A stretch of 64,000 nt of DNA from Marsupella aquatica. Lineage: Eukaryota; Marchantiophyta. The notes beneath the pieces were generated by a model. That model saw only the letters and a program-made list of their open reading frames with translations. It did no database searches and was not told where the DNA came from. The stretch spans positions 6,262,001 through 6,326,000 of the forward strand of contig OZ316895.1 in NCBI GenBank assembly GCA_973895155.1, read 5' to 3'. This document shows positions 33,295 to 45,021 of the stretch, in pieces (the first letter of the stretch is position 1; the number at the start of each line of letters is the position of its first letter). A program made the position numbers and the translations under genes.

Positions 33295-35450
33295 AACGTC
33301 AGAGCATTCCCACTACAGGGCTGTTAGTGCCCTAGAAAATACGTTTACATCTAAGGACCATCATGAAGAAATCGTAACGTCATAACTGTCCACAAGAACT
33401 CTCTATTTTTTAGGGCTGTTGTCAAAGCTCTGGTAGATTTTCTAGTTCAGATGTAAACATTCTGTAATCTCTGGTTGGTGATGGATTACTAGCAGGGCCA
33501 ATAGAGGAAAGTAAAACTTTTTATCTCATGCAAAGTGCATATCTTGCCAGAGGATATCTATTTTCTTTTCACATATTTGTGTTCTTTAGTGACAGTTCTT
33601 TAGTTTCTGAACCTGAACCTTAGATAGACCGAGCCATTCCCTGTTTATCCCCATGGACTGTGTAAAGGATTAGCTAGTTTACACTGAAACCAAAAGGGAC
33701 CAGTTGTGTTTTGGATGGATTTCAAAAGTGAAAATGCATTCACAGGTTTCTGAAAATGTCATCTCCTCAGTATATTGCTCAGCAGTATTGCATGGAGAAG
33801 AATGGAGCTTCTTTGTGTTGAAGCTTGCAATGCAAGCTGAATGGATCATTGAGCTGGTTGGTCTGATAAAAGATTTTTTGGCCACTTGGTTACTCCTGCA
33901 TAGCGGATTGGAGCCAGCCACTGGAGAAATTTGCCAAGTTGTGACCAACTGCACAAGTACTTAGGGCATCTTCAAAACCCAACCTGGCTGACATCTTGAC
34001 TATTTATTCAGCAGCGTTGTCAAGTCATAAATGTCTCACAGTGGAAATCTTACCATTAAATTGTGCATACATCTCCATTTATTGCGAGTCTTTTGGATCT
34101 CAATTTAAGCTCAAATATTCTCAACATGTTCTCTGATCAATTACGTTACAAAGTTTGAGACTGTTTTGAGATCATTTCCTGGAATTCCAATTAGCACAAA
34201 GATGGGCAAAATGATAATTAAATGACTTCACCAATGGACTGTTTGACCCTTTGTGGCCAATGCTCCAAAAGAACAAGTAAAGTGACTGAAACAGGCTGTG
34301 AAGGGCCAAGAGACCCTTTATAGATCACTTTTGAATTGAAAAGTGCAAAACTAAGGTGTGATCCAAGGCATATTTTGACATTATTCACGCATATACAAGA
34401 AGTTATTTCATCCAAGTTTAAATAACCTATTAGAATCATAAAGATGACAAGCTTATGTAAGTTGCTATTCAAAATTGCTTTTAGTGTGATTTTGAGATAG
34501 TTCCACCTGCAATCTCATGGACTTAAGATTTTTGCAAACAGTTTTAATATATTTTTAAAAAATTAATATTCTATGTCATGTTTTAGGAGTCTCCACATTA
34601 TTCTTCTAGTTCTTATTTGCCTATTTGCAAGGCCATAGCCTGAAGTTAAGATGTGGGTGTAGACATCATAATTGCAGTTACCCTTTGTAATGGTATTTGC
34701 TCATGCTACTTCAAAATATCTATAATTATTGTATCTACCCTAAGTACACATTTATAGAAGTTGTGCACTATTAATTCATATAGCTACATCATTTTAATGT
34801 TTTTTAAATTATTCCAAATAGATATAAAACTAGGCTAGGAGATCATTTTCAATTTTATCAAGCATATTGTCAAAGTAATGCAAATAAAGTAATCATGAAA
34901 TTTTTAATGGTCTCAAGCAAGGCGACAAGAGTGGAGAAGTGACACCCAGACACACTCAAATATGTGCCCAATGCAAGGAGGTGTTGGCCAAGGGTTGCAG
35001 GCCATGAAAAAGTCATAATAATTTTCAATTTAAATATGTTATGAGGTACTAGAAACACATAACTGTATTGCCTGACGCAATGGTAGTGGATTTCAATTGG
35101 GAAAATGAGATAGCAAGATGAAGAAGACTCTAATTTGTTTTCTATATTTTTAATCAAAGGAAGAGAATCGGGAGCATAGAGAGTAACTTAGAGGGGTTTC
35201 ATAAACTTGGGATAAAAAGAATGTTAACAGAGTATACACTATCAAAATCCCATCTAAATTGGATTTGGGGTAGTAGTCTACAAAAATAATATGATGTTTT
35301 GAACTATAATTAATGATAGAGATAAGTAATCTCACTTATCAGTTATCAGTCATCTCCATCAGTCAGCCTAATACCAATTGCCACCTCATCTTAGAGAGGC
35401 TACCGAGTTGCGGTGCAAGAAATTTTTTGATTTTTTTCACAATTTAAGGG
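33295..35450. other. AT-leaning non-coding stretch, no gene seen
   Basis: Opposite-strand frames of about 90 residues at 33679-33964 overlap each other and show no motif. The rest is AT-rich without structure I can name. Confidence 0.45.
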
Positions 35451-35454
35451 GTAC

Positions 35455-35700
35455 AGACACCTGCCCATCTCAGCTGACCTTGCCAAGATGGGATGTACGA
35501 ACACCCATAGTTTAAAAAATGGTGTCTGTACAATATGGACACCAAAAATTTCCTCTTTTTTTTAAATTGTATGTTTTTTCGTCCAATTTTTTTGTCCATA
35601 CACCTATCTCGGCGAGGTCAGCCGAGATTGAGTCAATCTCAGCTGCCCAACTGAGATGCATAGACCCCATGATCTCAGGTACTCAGCTGAGATTCAAAAA
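35455..35700. repeat. Cluster of short palindromes built on ATCTC/GAGAT
   Basis: Within 250 bp there are several perfect or near-perfect short hairpins. ATCTCGGC pairs with GCCGAGAT (spacer GAGGTCA) at about 35608-35630, and GAGATTGA with TCAATCTC directly after it. ATCTCAGCTGACC, and later ACTCAGCTGAGATTC, use the same words. CAGACACC/GGTGTCTG arms enclose part of the block near 35454-35530. It may be a degraded fold-back element. Confidence 0.5.
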
Positions 35701-35981
35701 CAATTTAGCGTCAAAACTAATAATTGATATCAGTGGTCATTGATAAGTGATGATGTTGTGTACCCCCTAATGACAAAGACATATCTTTCACAAAACAATT
35801 TCTTGTTTTAATCACTTCATAAAATCATGACAACATGCATGAACTTAAAGCCCCCATGGACACAGACCTTTGCTATGAAGGCCTGGATGGACACATAAGG
35901 TTGACAATGTCACAACAATACCCATTGACACCCGAAATGGATACCAGTCACTCATGAACAAAATCTAACCATGGTTCATAC

Positions 35982-37039
35982 CTCAAGGGTTTCACTTCCA
36001 CAAAAATGGCATATCACGTGCAACGAAGTATAGGGTCATTTTATTGGTTCAAAGGGAAGACTTAAACCACAACTCCGACTATTTAAGGAGTTGTGGGACA
36101 GTATGGCCATAAAGGAGTATCACACTTAAGTGAAAGAAAGTATCAGGGAGGAGAAAGAGGAGAAAACAGTAAAATTAATTTATTTTTATTCCAAAAAATA
36201 TGTCATTTTTGAAACGGAAAACACCAGGCCATAGATCTCCTCAAGATCTTTCATTTGTGCCCTAGATTGCCTTTTTATGTGGACAAAAAATATTTTTATT
36301 AGCAAAAACAATCAATGGTATAGATTTCAGTAGAGACCGAATCAACGGCCAGGAATGTTTAGATTTGTTTTATTTTTCATTTGAAAACTATTCAACCATT
36401 TTCAAAATGGAAAACACCCATCCGTAGATCTCATTGAGATCTTTCATCTGAGCCATAGATCGCCTACTAAAGTGGACGGATGAGATTCACAAAGATGATA
36501 AGGGCAGACGGCTCAGATCTCCTCGTCCCCCCAAAATTCAAAATTTGAATTTGACCTATCATATTTCACCGTTTGTTTTTTGATATTTTCTCACAAAATA
36601 TTAAATCTTTTTGTCTCCATTTTTGGTGAGACGTAGATCTCACTGAGATCTACGTTTTGAGCCATAGATCGGATCGGATCATGGCATAGGATGGGCGTAG
36701 CAGTAAGTAAATATTGAATGGCTCAGGAGAGGCGCAGCTGTGCTTCCCAATGAACGGTCACTCGATGCACGTATTAATGAGGACTTCGGGTTACCCGGAG
36801 TCCTTTGTAGTAGAATTTGCGGTTTATGAAATTTCTGAGAATAACAATAGGGTCTTTTAAATCCAATTTCGAGACTTATAAGAACATTAGGGTCCTTATA
36901 ACCAATTTTTGGAATATTCCAAGAATATTCCAACTTTATAGGGGTTGAAAAATAAAATATATTTCCTACATTTTAGGGGGTCCGAGGTCTAAAGACGTCA
37001 CAGGTGATGGGGAGGCATCCATATAGTGAGACCCTTGAG
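35982..37039. mobile_element. hAT-like non-autonomous element, long form with internal insertion
   Basis: The element starts CTCAAGGGTTTCACTTCCAC and ends in the complement of CTCAAGGGTCTCACTATATG, so the terminal repeats match over about 13 bp. The flanks are GTTCATAC at 35974-35981 and 37040-37047, a perfect 8-bp target duplication. Its outer parts (35982-36065 and about 36829-37039) match the 296-bp copy at 11630-11925 in reverse orientation. The middle (about 36066-36828) is extra. It encodes no transposase. Confidence 0.9.
36066..36828. repeat. Insertion inside the hAT-like element with a ~200-bp repeat
   Basis: It begins with a hairpin, CCACAACTCC at 36067-36076 pairing with GGAGTTGTGG at 36087-36096. 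A motif of the form TAGATCTCANTGAGATCT followed by a CATAGATCG-type word occurs near 36231 (degenerate), 36427 and 36640, spaced about 200 bp apart. No coding frame is present. Confidence 0.6.
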
Positions 37040-38125
37040 GTTCATACATGAAGTAGGTTTAGTCTCTGTTGTTTTCCTTCCATCCTTCCTTCAACCCATG
37101 GAAGCTCGCTGCCAAGAATGCTTATGAATTGCCTCCCTTTGTCACGGAGATATGGCCACCATAACAACAACTTTGAATCGGGTAAGCTTGACATGCTCGT
37201 TGGCATGGCAGGGGATATGCTCTAGTCCCAATCATGTTAGCAGAATCAAATTGAATGTGTTTTGATCTAGGCTTTATTGCATTCGATCCAGGCTGAATTT
37301 GCCAAACAACCATGTAGGATGCGAGTTCTCCAAGGAAGCATTGAACTTTTACATCGGGAGGAGTTCTTGCCAAATCACAGCTGGAGTAAGTTGGTGTCAA
37401 AATTACCAATCGATTAAGTCTGATAGCTTAACTTGTAACTGTTACATTGGGAGGACTCATTGGTGCAACACAATCCTCCGTGTGTAACATTTCTGATTTT
37501 GATTGAGGACTTATGAGGGCTAGGATCAAAACAAGTCGGATTTGGATTGGAAAGTGAAAGAACAGGATTGAGGACTTATTCAATCCAAAGCACGACCTGA
37601 AATCATCTTAGCTTCCTGACAGGTAAGGCATTGCAATCGCTGGTGGAATGAACAAGCTGAACTCTATGTGATTGCCGATGTCCAACTCCTGGGCTTCACC
37701 TTTTTGACATCAGTTGACTAGAAGACAAGTACTACTGGTGGGCAAAATCTATTAATGAACTGTCTTCCCTATAAGAGATGTGATCACATACATGTTGATT
37801 GTTTGCACACAATGGAAAACAATGTTATAGCCGCTATTGAATTCATGCATGGACATTATGTGCTCCTCCATGACATTAACTTACACAAAGCATAATTATG
37901 GTATGCTGCTAACACACTAAACGTGCTTCTGAGATTCGCGTGAAGATCTGACCTGTGTTGCACACAAAGGACCCTAGATGTGACCAAATTGTAATCAATA
38001 TTTGAACTATTGCCTTATAATGCACACGAGTTGAACAAGTTGCAGATACACCATGGACCCTACAGATATCTTTGCTTCAGGGTCTTGGCCAGATACTAAT
38101 TAAAGAACATGAGCTTGAATGTGCA

Positions 38126-38796
38126 TCCTATGACACCAGCAATTCTGATTCTGATTATTGTAGTGACAACTCTGAAGAAGAATCAGAGCCCACATTTCAT
38201 GGCAAGGACTCTACGGAATGGACCTTGGGTTCTGAATCAGACTCTTAAGGCCATCCAGGATTCAGAGATAGCTCAAAGCAAAATCCTCATATTGATATCA
38301 ATGAGCTTGTCCAGGATGAGTGCACTGTGAGTTAGATCCAACAGAATCAGGTATAGCCTATCTACCTCCAATATGTACATGTTTTGAAAATTTAATCTTG
38401 CATTCACTGTTTAACTTCATTGGCAATCATGGGGCATGCAGGATTTGTCAACAATCACCAAGTGAACCATCTGAGTTGGAATTAAAACTGCTCAAAGGGC
38501 AACAATATGATACTTGGAATAATTTTAGTAGAGCATTGGATGAATATGAGGCCAAAGCAGGATGGAGTTTCACTAGAGTTGCTAGGAATAAAACAAAACT
38601 CATAGGTAAGTGCCGGGGTAAGTGCAGAGGGTTTGTTGTGAATGTTTTGGACTCATGCAAAGCTGAACTTTACGTGATCAAGGCACATGAAAGGAAGTGG
38701 CAGAGTTTGCATACAAAAAAGCTACGGACCTTATCCACACCTGTTCACAATCTAAACACAGGTGAAGACATGGTGCTCATAAGAGGCAATGGGTAG
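38126..38796 (+). pseudogene. Remains of a Mutator-like (MULE) transposase N-terminus
   Basis: The first part, in the frame through 38126-38248, is acidic (SNSDSDYCSDNSEEESEP), as is common before the DNA-binding part of MULE proteins. It meets stops at 38246 and 38334. After a plausible intron (GTATAG donor at 38351, CATGCAG acceptor ending at 38440) the frame to 38796 reads LLKGQQYDTWNNFSRALDEY. It continues with a cysteine pair in GKCRGKCRGFVV and the hydrophobic stretch AELYVIKAHERKW. This resembles the MuDR-type DNA-binding module (C...C with a following Ik....H pattern), although the expected downstream HxC is not visible. No catalytic domain follows before the CACTA element. The assignment is by resemblance only. 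Confidence 0.4.
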
Positions 38797-39484
38797 AGGA
38801 AAAGATCCAATCAAGCATCTGTGTAAACCCAAGCACATCCAATAAATACTTGTGAGGGCACCAATCATTCGTGACATCCATTCTGCTGATACTATGCTAT
38901 GGATTGCACAGCAAGCATGGCAGAAAGTCACCAAATCCTAGGGGGTGATCATGGCACAACCTTCCAGATGATTCCAACATGTGTGGCTAAAGTGAAACAT
39001 ATTGACCCTGGCTCACACGTACAGTATGAAACATATGAAACTGACAATTGATTCCGCAAAAATTTTATGGCACCAGCATCTTCACAAAATACCTTCAACA
39101 CACTGACCAATTAACCAAGCAACACGTATGAACACACTTCCCATTTTTTCAGAGGCCAAAAAATTTCTAAGGCAAAAAATGATCAGATATGTACTCGGTA
39201 TTCTTGAGGAAAAAGCCTTTTGATAGAAAAAATTCGTAGAAAATAATATTGAATACAAAAGTTTTGGTGAAAACACTTTGTCTGTCTACCACCATTTAGG
39301 ACAAGGGCAGGACCCTGATAGTAGAGGCCCTAGTGCCCTCCAATAATCTGATGAGTCAACCAGTACTCTCCAGCCACTACTAATGCATCTAACAAGCATA
39401 ATGTCCTGCAATGTACTGAGAGGGTGAGAGGGAAATCACAATCTTGGCCAAATATGGGTGGGGACTACATTGTTAGGCAGGGGA

Positions 39485-39750
39485 CACTAGTAGAAACCGG
39501 GGTGTTTTGTGACCCAACCACTTATGACAGGCTTGACCACCATTGTGCGCAGCCCACACTTCAGTCATATTTATGTGACTATATACGACGTCTGAGTCAT
39601 TCTTAAGTCAACATAAGACAGCAAAACATATACAACTGTTCATTTTTTGGTCGCTGTCTTATTCCTATGACCAATTAGGAAGGGCGGGAAGGAAGGCAAG
39701 CCATTTTAGTCACTAAACTGACCATTACATATTGTGCACCTAATATGTGT
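39485..39750. repeat. CACTA left TIR and subterminal region
   Basis: The TIR occupies 39485-39513. The following 230 bp hold repeated TGAC/GTCA words in both orientations (for example CAGTCATATTTATGTGAC, GAGTCATTCTTAAGTCAAC and TTAGTCACTAAACTGACC), fewer than at the right end. Confidence 0.8.
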
Positions 39751-39813
39751 CATGTTACCATTTGGATTTGGCATAATTTGGGGTCATACTTACCTTCTTT
39801 TATCCCTATTAGT

Positions 39814-40156
39814 ATGTTCATTTATGTAATAAGGATAAGGATTGGAGAGGTTAAGTGCAAAGTGTACAAGTCCACAGTGCTTGACCTAGGTGGGACAGTG
39901 GAGGAGAATATAACAGAGGACACCACTCATGTTATTACTAAGTCATCCCAAAGCCTGCCGCAAGTTTGGGAAGGGTGACATTCGCTTTTATGTCATGTCC
40001 CATAATGTGTTTGTGGTTTCATATGCTTGGCTTGTGGAATCAGTAGCAGTTGGGAAGCGTCAAAACCCAATGGACTATGATCTTTTTGAGGCCTGGCCAC
40101 GGAAGGGTCAGGATCCTCACAGTGAAAACTATGTGACAACAAGTGAGGGTTATTAG
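39814..40156 (+). pseudogene. BRCT-domain-like passenger frame
   Basis: BRCT domains bind phosphoproteins or DNA ends in repair and checkpoint proteins. From the ATG at 39814 the first frame reads LGGTVEENITEDTTHVITKS, which matches the BRCT core (conserved GG, then THVI). About 39950 the match passes to the next frame, which is open to 40156. That frame contains VFVVSYAWLVESVAVGKR, the conserved tryptophan helix of BRCT, followed by NPMDYDL, the usual end. One base shift is therefore needed to read the whole domain, unless splicing or a different start is used. The frame lies between the CACTA left end and the F-box frame. BRCT is not part of the standard CACTA gene set, so capture of a host gene fragment is likely. 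The fold assignment is by motif reading only. Confidence 0.55.
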
Positions 40157-40266
40157 CGATTCTGAATCAGAGTGAGGAGTACGTAGTAGCATCAGTTTTG
40201 AGACAAGCTTTTTGTACAAATCACATCTTTTAAATAAATGTGATATTTGAACTAACGTAGCTTGTT

Positions 40267-40842
40267 ATGGGTGGTCGCAGTTGGACTTATTTTACTGTTG
40301 GCGGATTGTTGTTTCCTGCTGCCTGGGGGTGTCACTGTAAACTTACTGGGGGTGGGCTCAAATCTTGGCGGCAGACTTTGGTGGGTATGTTGCCTTTCCT
40401 ACATCACCAGGCGCTATGTAGGCTCCTCCTGTGGGTTGCCACATGGTTGGCCACTGTTTGGACTCTCCTGCATGGGTTGGTGTTGAAACATATTTTGGCA
40501 CCGCCTGAGGATGCAAGAGACGATGAATCTTATTTTTCAGCAGATGAAATAGAAGAGCATAATGTTGTGGGGACTTCCTTGTTGCCTGGTTTGCCAGATG
40601 ATATAATGCTATCGGATGTGTGGCCCAGAATTCTTCTATGGTCAAACGCACAAGACATTTGCAAATATAGACTAATTAGCACACAATGGAGGGACTTGGT
40701 AGCTAGCTCCCCCCAGTGGAGGGCATTACAACCACTTCTTGTAGGCACAGATCGAACCCCACCATGGTATGCCCAGGGCATACTCCTTGATGACCTGATG
40801 TACATGCCAGTGTACCTCAGGTGTGACTACCATCGAGAATAG
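40267..40842 (+). CDS. F-box-like passenger protein
   Basis: F-box proteins bring substrates to SCF ubiquitin ligases. This intact 191-residue frame starts at the ATG at 40267. Residues about 30-75 are hydrophobic and tryptophan-rich, possibly one or two membrane segments or merely translated non-coding sequence. An acidic spacer follows (DARDDESYFSADEIEE). Residues 106-155 match the F-box pattern: LPGLPDDIML, then a hydrophobic helix, CKYRLISTQWRDL and SSPQWRALQ. No recognised substrate-binding repeat follows. It lies 110 bp downstream of the BRCT-like frame and about 415 bp upstream of the transposase gene, all on one strand. It may be the 3' part of a captured gene together with the BRCT-like frame, or an element-specific accessory gene. 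Confidence 0.5.
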   Translation: MGGRSWTYFTVGGLLFPAAWGCHCKLTGGGLKSWRQTLVGMLPFLHHQALCRLLLWVATWLATVWTLLHGLVLKHILAPPEDARDDESYFSADEIEEHNVVGTSLLPGLPDDIMLSDVWPRILLWSNAQDICKYRLISTQWRDLVASSPQWRALQPLLVGTDRTPPWYAQGILLDDLMYMPVYLRCDYHRE

Positions 40843-41258
40843 GGTGGGTATCCAGATGAACTCTGGTAATAACGTGAGGAGATCTCATATTGCTCTCACG
40901 CCAAGCACGTTTGTCTATGACTATAGGTGATTGGACTCTGGTATGGTCATGGATGTACGTGCTTGGTTGGCCATTGCAGACTGAGGCAGTATAAGTGAGG
41001 ACAGCGAAGGAGGTGACACCCTGAGACAATTAGGAATTTTGTTACAGTGTGACCTGAGAATAGGTACACAATTCAGGAACCTTTCTTGTTTGTTTTTTGG
41101 TGGTTGTAGAAAGTCTATGCATGATTTATTACACTGTATCATGTCATATGTTTTGGTAGATTGTGTGAACATCGGAACACAGCTATACAAGAAATGTATT
41201 TTCCACTTTCATAATGAAATGACAATTAAATCTGAGTGCCTGTGTTCTGAACTCTAAG
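40843..41258 (+). promoter_or_regulatory. Spacer upstream of the transposase gene
   Basis: No frame or motif is certain here. It should hold the transposase promoter if that gene has its own, or an intron of a longer transcript starting at the left end. Confidence 0.3.
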
Positions 41259-44200
41259 ATGGAGTCTAGAAGAGTGTCCATAGGTCACCCTCCCCCTTGG
41301 ACCCATCCAACATCTGCCAGGTTGCCTCTACATCATCCAATGAGGGTTTCCCAACACGACCAGAAGCTCTGGAATCGGGAACAGGCCAAAGTGGCACAGT
41401 CAGGTCCAAGTTCACGAATGAGATGTCCTTGCACTCAATGCAATGGCTCCCACACCAGAGTCTTGAGGCAGATTCATGGGCACTTGGCAATTCATGGGAG
41501 ACACCCTCGTTGGCGTGTTACAAACGATCCGAATGAGGCTGATTCTTCAGATGAGGAATGGAGGGCTGACTTTGAGAATGCAAATAGTGCAAGGCGAGAC
41601 CAGTTCTTCACTGGTGGGTTGGCAGATGTGATGACTCAACTGGGTGGGTCCGAAGTCCTTCAGCAGCCTGTAGACGAAGGGATCAATGTTCAGCAAATGG
41701 TGCAGGATATTTTCCAGGACATGGATGCAATGCGAGAGGACATGGAAGATGCAGAAGAGTTTGAGACTGCACCGGGTGATGACCACGAGTCTTCAGATGA
41801 GTTCGAGATTGGGCAACAGGTTGCAGCTGGAGTGGACACCATGTTTGGCTCCCCAACCGAAGTTCAGGAGGCCTTCAATCCGCTGTTCCCAGGAAACAAT
41901 TGTTCCAAATTAGCATTTGTGCTAATGTTTCTGAATATTTGTGGGAACCACAATGTGCCAAACAGCTTTGTGTCCGAGGTTCTGGCCTTCTTGCAGAAAA
42001 CAGTGCTGCCAGGAGGTAATCTAGTGCCTAAAAACATGTACGAGGCAAAGAGACTAATATCAAAACTTGGGCTGAACTATGAGTCAATACATGTCTGTCC
42101 TGATGGGCATGTTCTTTTCAGAAACGAACATGAGAAGAAGTTGACATGCCCTACATGTGGGAAGCACAGGTACCGGAACAATGGGAAGTCCAAGCAACCT
42201 GCAAAAGTGCTCCGTCACTTTCCTATAATTCCCAGACTGCAGAGAATGTTCAGGAGCCGTGCCATATCAGAGTTGATGACATGGACAGCTAAGTACAAAA
42301 GTTGAGATGGGCTACAACGCCATGCTGGAGATTCAAAGCAATGGAAGTTGATTGATGATGCGTATCCTGAGTTTGCTAGGGAGACAAGGAATGTTAGGCT
42401 TGGGTTATCATTGGATGGGGTGAACCCATTTGGCGAGAAGAACAATGCGTACTCTTGTTGGCCTATAACCCTTTTGAATTACAACCTTCCCCCATGGTTG
42501 ACTACAAAGCGGTTCTTTGTAATGTTGGCATTGTTGATTCCAGGGCCAGACAGTGCTGTTGCAGCCAATATAGATGTGTATCTCGCTCCTCTAGTAGAGG
42601 AACTAAGAAAGCTATGGTACACTGGAGTGCTCACATATGATATGCTGCAGAGGATTGGTGAAGCCAATCCATTCTTGCTTAGAGCTATTGTAATGTTGAC
42701 TATTGCAGATTACCCTGCCCATAGCATGATTGCAGGCCAGGTTGGGAAAGGATATTTAGCTTGCACAAGATGTGGCCCCCATGTGACAAGTGACTATTCA
42801 AAGTCCTTGAAGTGTATCAAATACCTTGGTCACCGTCAATTTCTGCCCTTTGATCACCCTTACAGACGTAGACCCAATCTTATAGCACATTTTAACAAGC
42901 GCACGGAGCTCCGCAGTCCCCCACCTCGAGTGAAGAAGGAGCAAATAAGTTCTTGGGGGGCTGCCAAGGCACAGTATGATGCAGATGGAGGAGCAAAGGA
43001 TGGAGTACGGGATCCTGCAAGGTTGTATGGTGTGAAACGACAGTCCATTTTGGACTTGCAGCTGGAGTATTGGCGAGTAAGCTCCTCTCCCCAACAACCC
43101 ATATATGTGATTCAGTCAATTTAGTTGTTAGATTGTATGAAGTAGTATGTATGTATTATGAAGATTGAGATTTGCTCACTGCTTGATGTTTTGGAGTTGC
43201 AGGAGTTTGATCCAAACAAACATAATATTGATGTTATGCACATAGAGAAGAACATATGCGAGAGTCTACTCCGATTTTTGAGTGGAGAAAAGGACACGGG
43301 TTCTGTACGTATGGATCTACAGGAGGGGAATTCGACCCCACCTTTGGCTTACATCACACCCGAGCAGGGCAAACATGTTTTTGAAGTACCAAGCACCATA
43401 TTGTTGCACAGACACAGAGTGGCAAACCTTTTTATCAAGGTTGAGTTCACTCCGAGCTCCCACAGATTATGCTAGTGCATTCAAGAGGCATGTGAAGGAT
43501 AACAAATTCCAATTTGGTAGTATGAAAACCCATGACTACCATGTCATGATGCAACAAGTCCTGCCATTGTGCCTGAGAGGCCTCATGCAAGAGCCTGTGC
43601 GTAAAGTTATACTGCGTCTGAGTGATGTGTTCCGTAGAGTTTGTGTGAAGGTGTGGGATGCTGCACAGTTTCCCCAGTTGAAGAAAGATGTGGCAATATT
43701 GTTGTGCGATCTTGAAATATATTTCCCGCCTGCATTCTTTGATGTAATGACTCATCTGCTCATCCATGTTGTGGAAGAAATAGACCAGTACGGGCCGGTG
43801 ACAGCACGCTGGTTGTACCCCCTGGAGCGGTACATGAAGTTGATGAAGGGTCATGTGAGATCTTACTATAGGCTAGAGGCAAGTATGGCTCGGGGTTATA
43901 TAAAAGATGAAACTCTGGGCTACATCACAGAGTACCTAGCAGATTATGAGCATGTGACAAGGCAAGTATGGAATTCTGATGAAGAAGAAGGGGTGTCTGG
44001 GGAAGTCCTACAAGGTGCTGCAACCACAGTGAAGCTGACCATTGAAATTAGAGACTTGGCTCATCAGTACGTTCTGGAAAACACTGATGCAATGCAACCC
44101 TAGCTGGAGTGAGTACCTACTTTGGTCTCCCTGTATGTAACTTGTTTTCAATTTTCTTTACTGCCCTTGGTTTCTAAATTGCAGATATGTATAGAATGTG

Positions 44201-45003
44201 TACTCTGATTGCTAAATCCATGCACTTATATGTGTAGGGAGTACGAGGCACAGAAGGCTATTCAATCAAGCACGTCTACCACATTCCCATGCATGTCAGA
44301 ATGGCTGAGATGCACAGTTCGAGAGCATCATGCAAGCCATCCTAATATGGATGCAGATGTCTATCTCCTCTCCAATCCTCCACGGTTGCTGGTAAAGTCT
44401 TACAAACGGATGGCAGCATATGGCAATCACTATAGAGTGAGAGATGAAACAACTTCTTCCAGGGTAACATATGATTGTGGGCTCATTTGTGTATTTCAGC
44501 ATGAGAGCCCAGATGAAAGTAGTGGAGTGTTGCAGATGGGGTATGTAGGAGAACTAAGTGATATCTGGCTTCTTGACTATGGAGCCACATCCACTCCTGT
44601 AATTTTGATGAAGGGTGAATGGGTAAGACAAGTGTGGCGTGGTAACAGGGCCAGTATGAAAAGAGACCGGGATGGCTTTCTGCTTGCCAATTTCAAGTCC
44701 AAGTTGCCCGAATGGGAGCAACCTTTTGTGTATCCCAGTCAGGTGGAGCAGGCCTTCTTCTTGGATGTGGAAGAGAACCCAGGTTGGAGGGTTGTGTGTC
44801 ATAAGCAGCCCAGAAATCGTAGGGTAGAAGGCTCAAAGCTAGAGTTTCATTTAGATAGACATAGTGCATTTGAACAACCACGTACTAGAGACGTTGGTAC
44901 TGTTCAGACAAGCACAGAGTATGTTTCTCTAAAACGGGTGGATGCTTGGGAGGGTGGGGAGCCATTTGTAGAGGCTGAGCTTGACACCATGCGTATGCAA
45001 TAA
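41259..45003 (+). pseudogene. Tnp2/TnpD-type CACTA transposase, disrupted
   Basis: This is the catalytic transposase of the element. Exons by splice signals are 41259-43076, 43203-44108 and 44238-45003, joining in phase. Exon 1 carries an acidic region and a zinc-ribbon-like LTCPTCGKHRYR. After a TGA at 42303-42305 in the same frame comes the Transposase_21 core: RNVRLGLSLDGVNPFG, YSCWPITLLNYNLPPWL and LVEELRKLWYTGV. Exon 2 begins HNIDVMHIEKNICESLL and continues into DUF4218: HVMMQQVLPLCLRGL, EIYFPPAFFDVMTHLLIHVV and GPVTARWLYPLERYMKLMKG. A 1-bp frame change lies between about 43330 and 43440. A TAG at 44101-44103 sits just before intron 2. Exon 3 is DUF4216-like (ELSDIWLLDYGATSTPVILM, then a QVEQAFFLDVEENPGW block). 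Domain order and size fit the family; three lesions make it non-functional as read. Confidence 0.9.
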
Positions 45004-45021
45004 TGTTTGTCATTGAATAGG

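Noticed and set aside
33679-33964. Mirror frames on both strands of about 90 residues
   Set aside because: Both strands open over the same interval by chance; neither shows family features.
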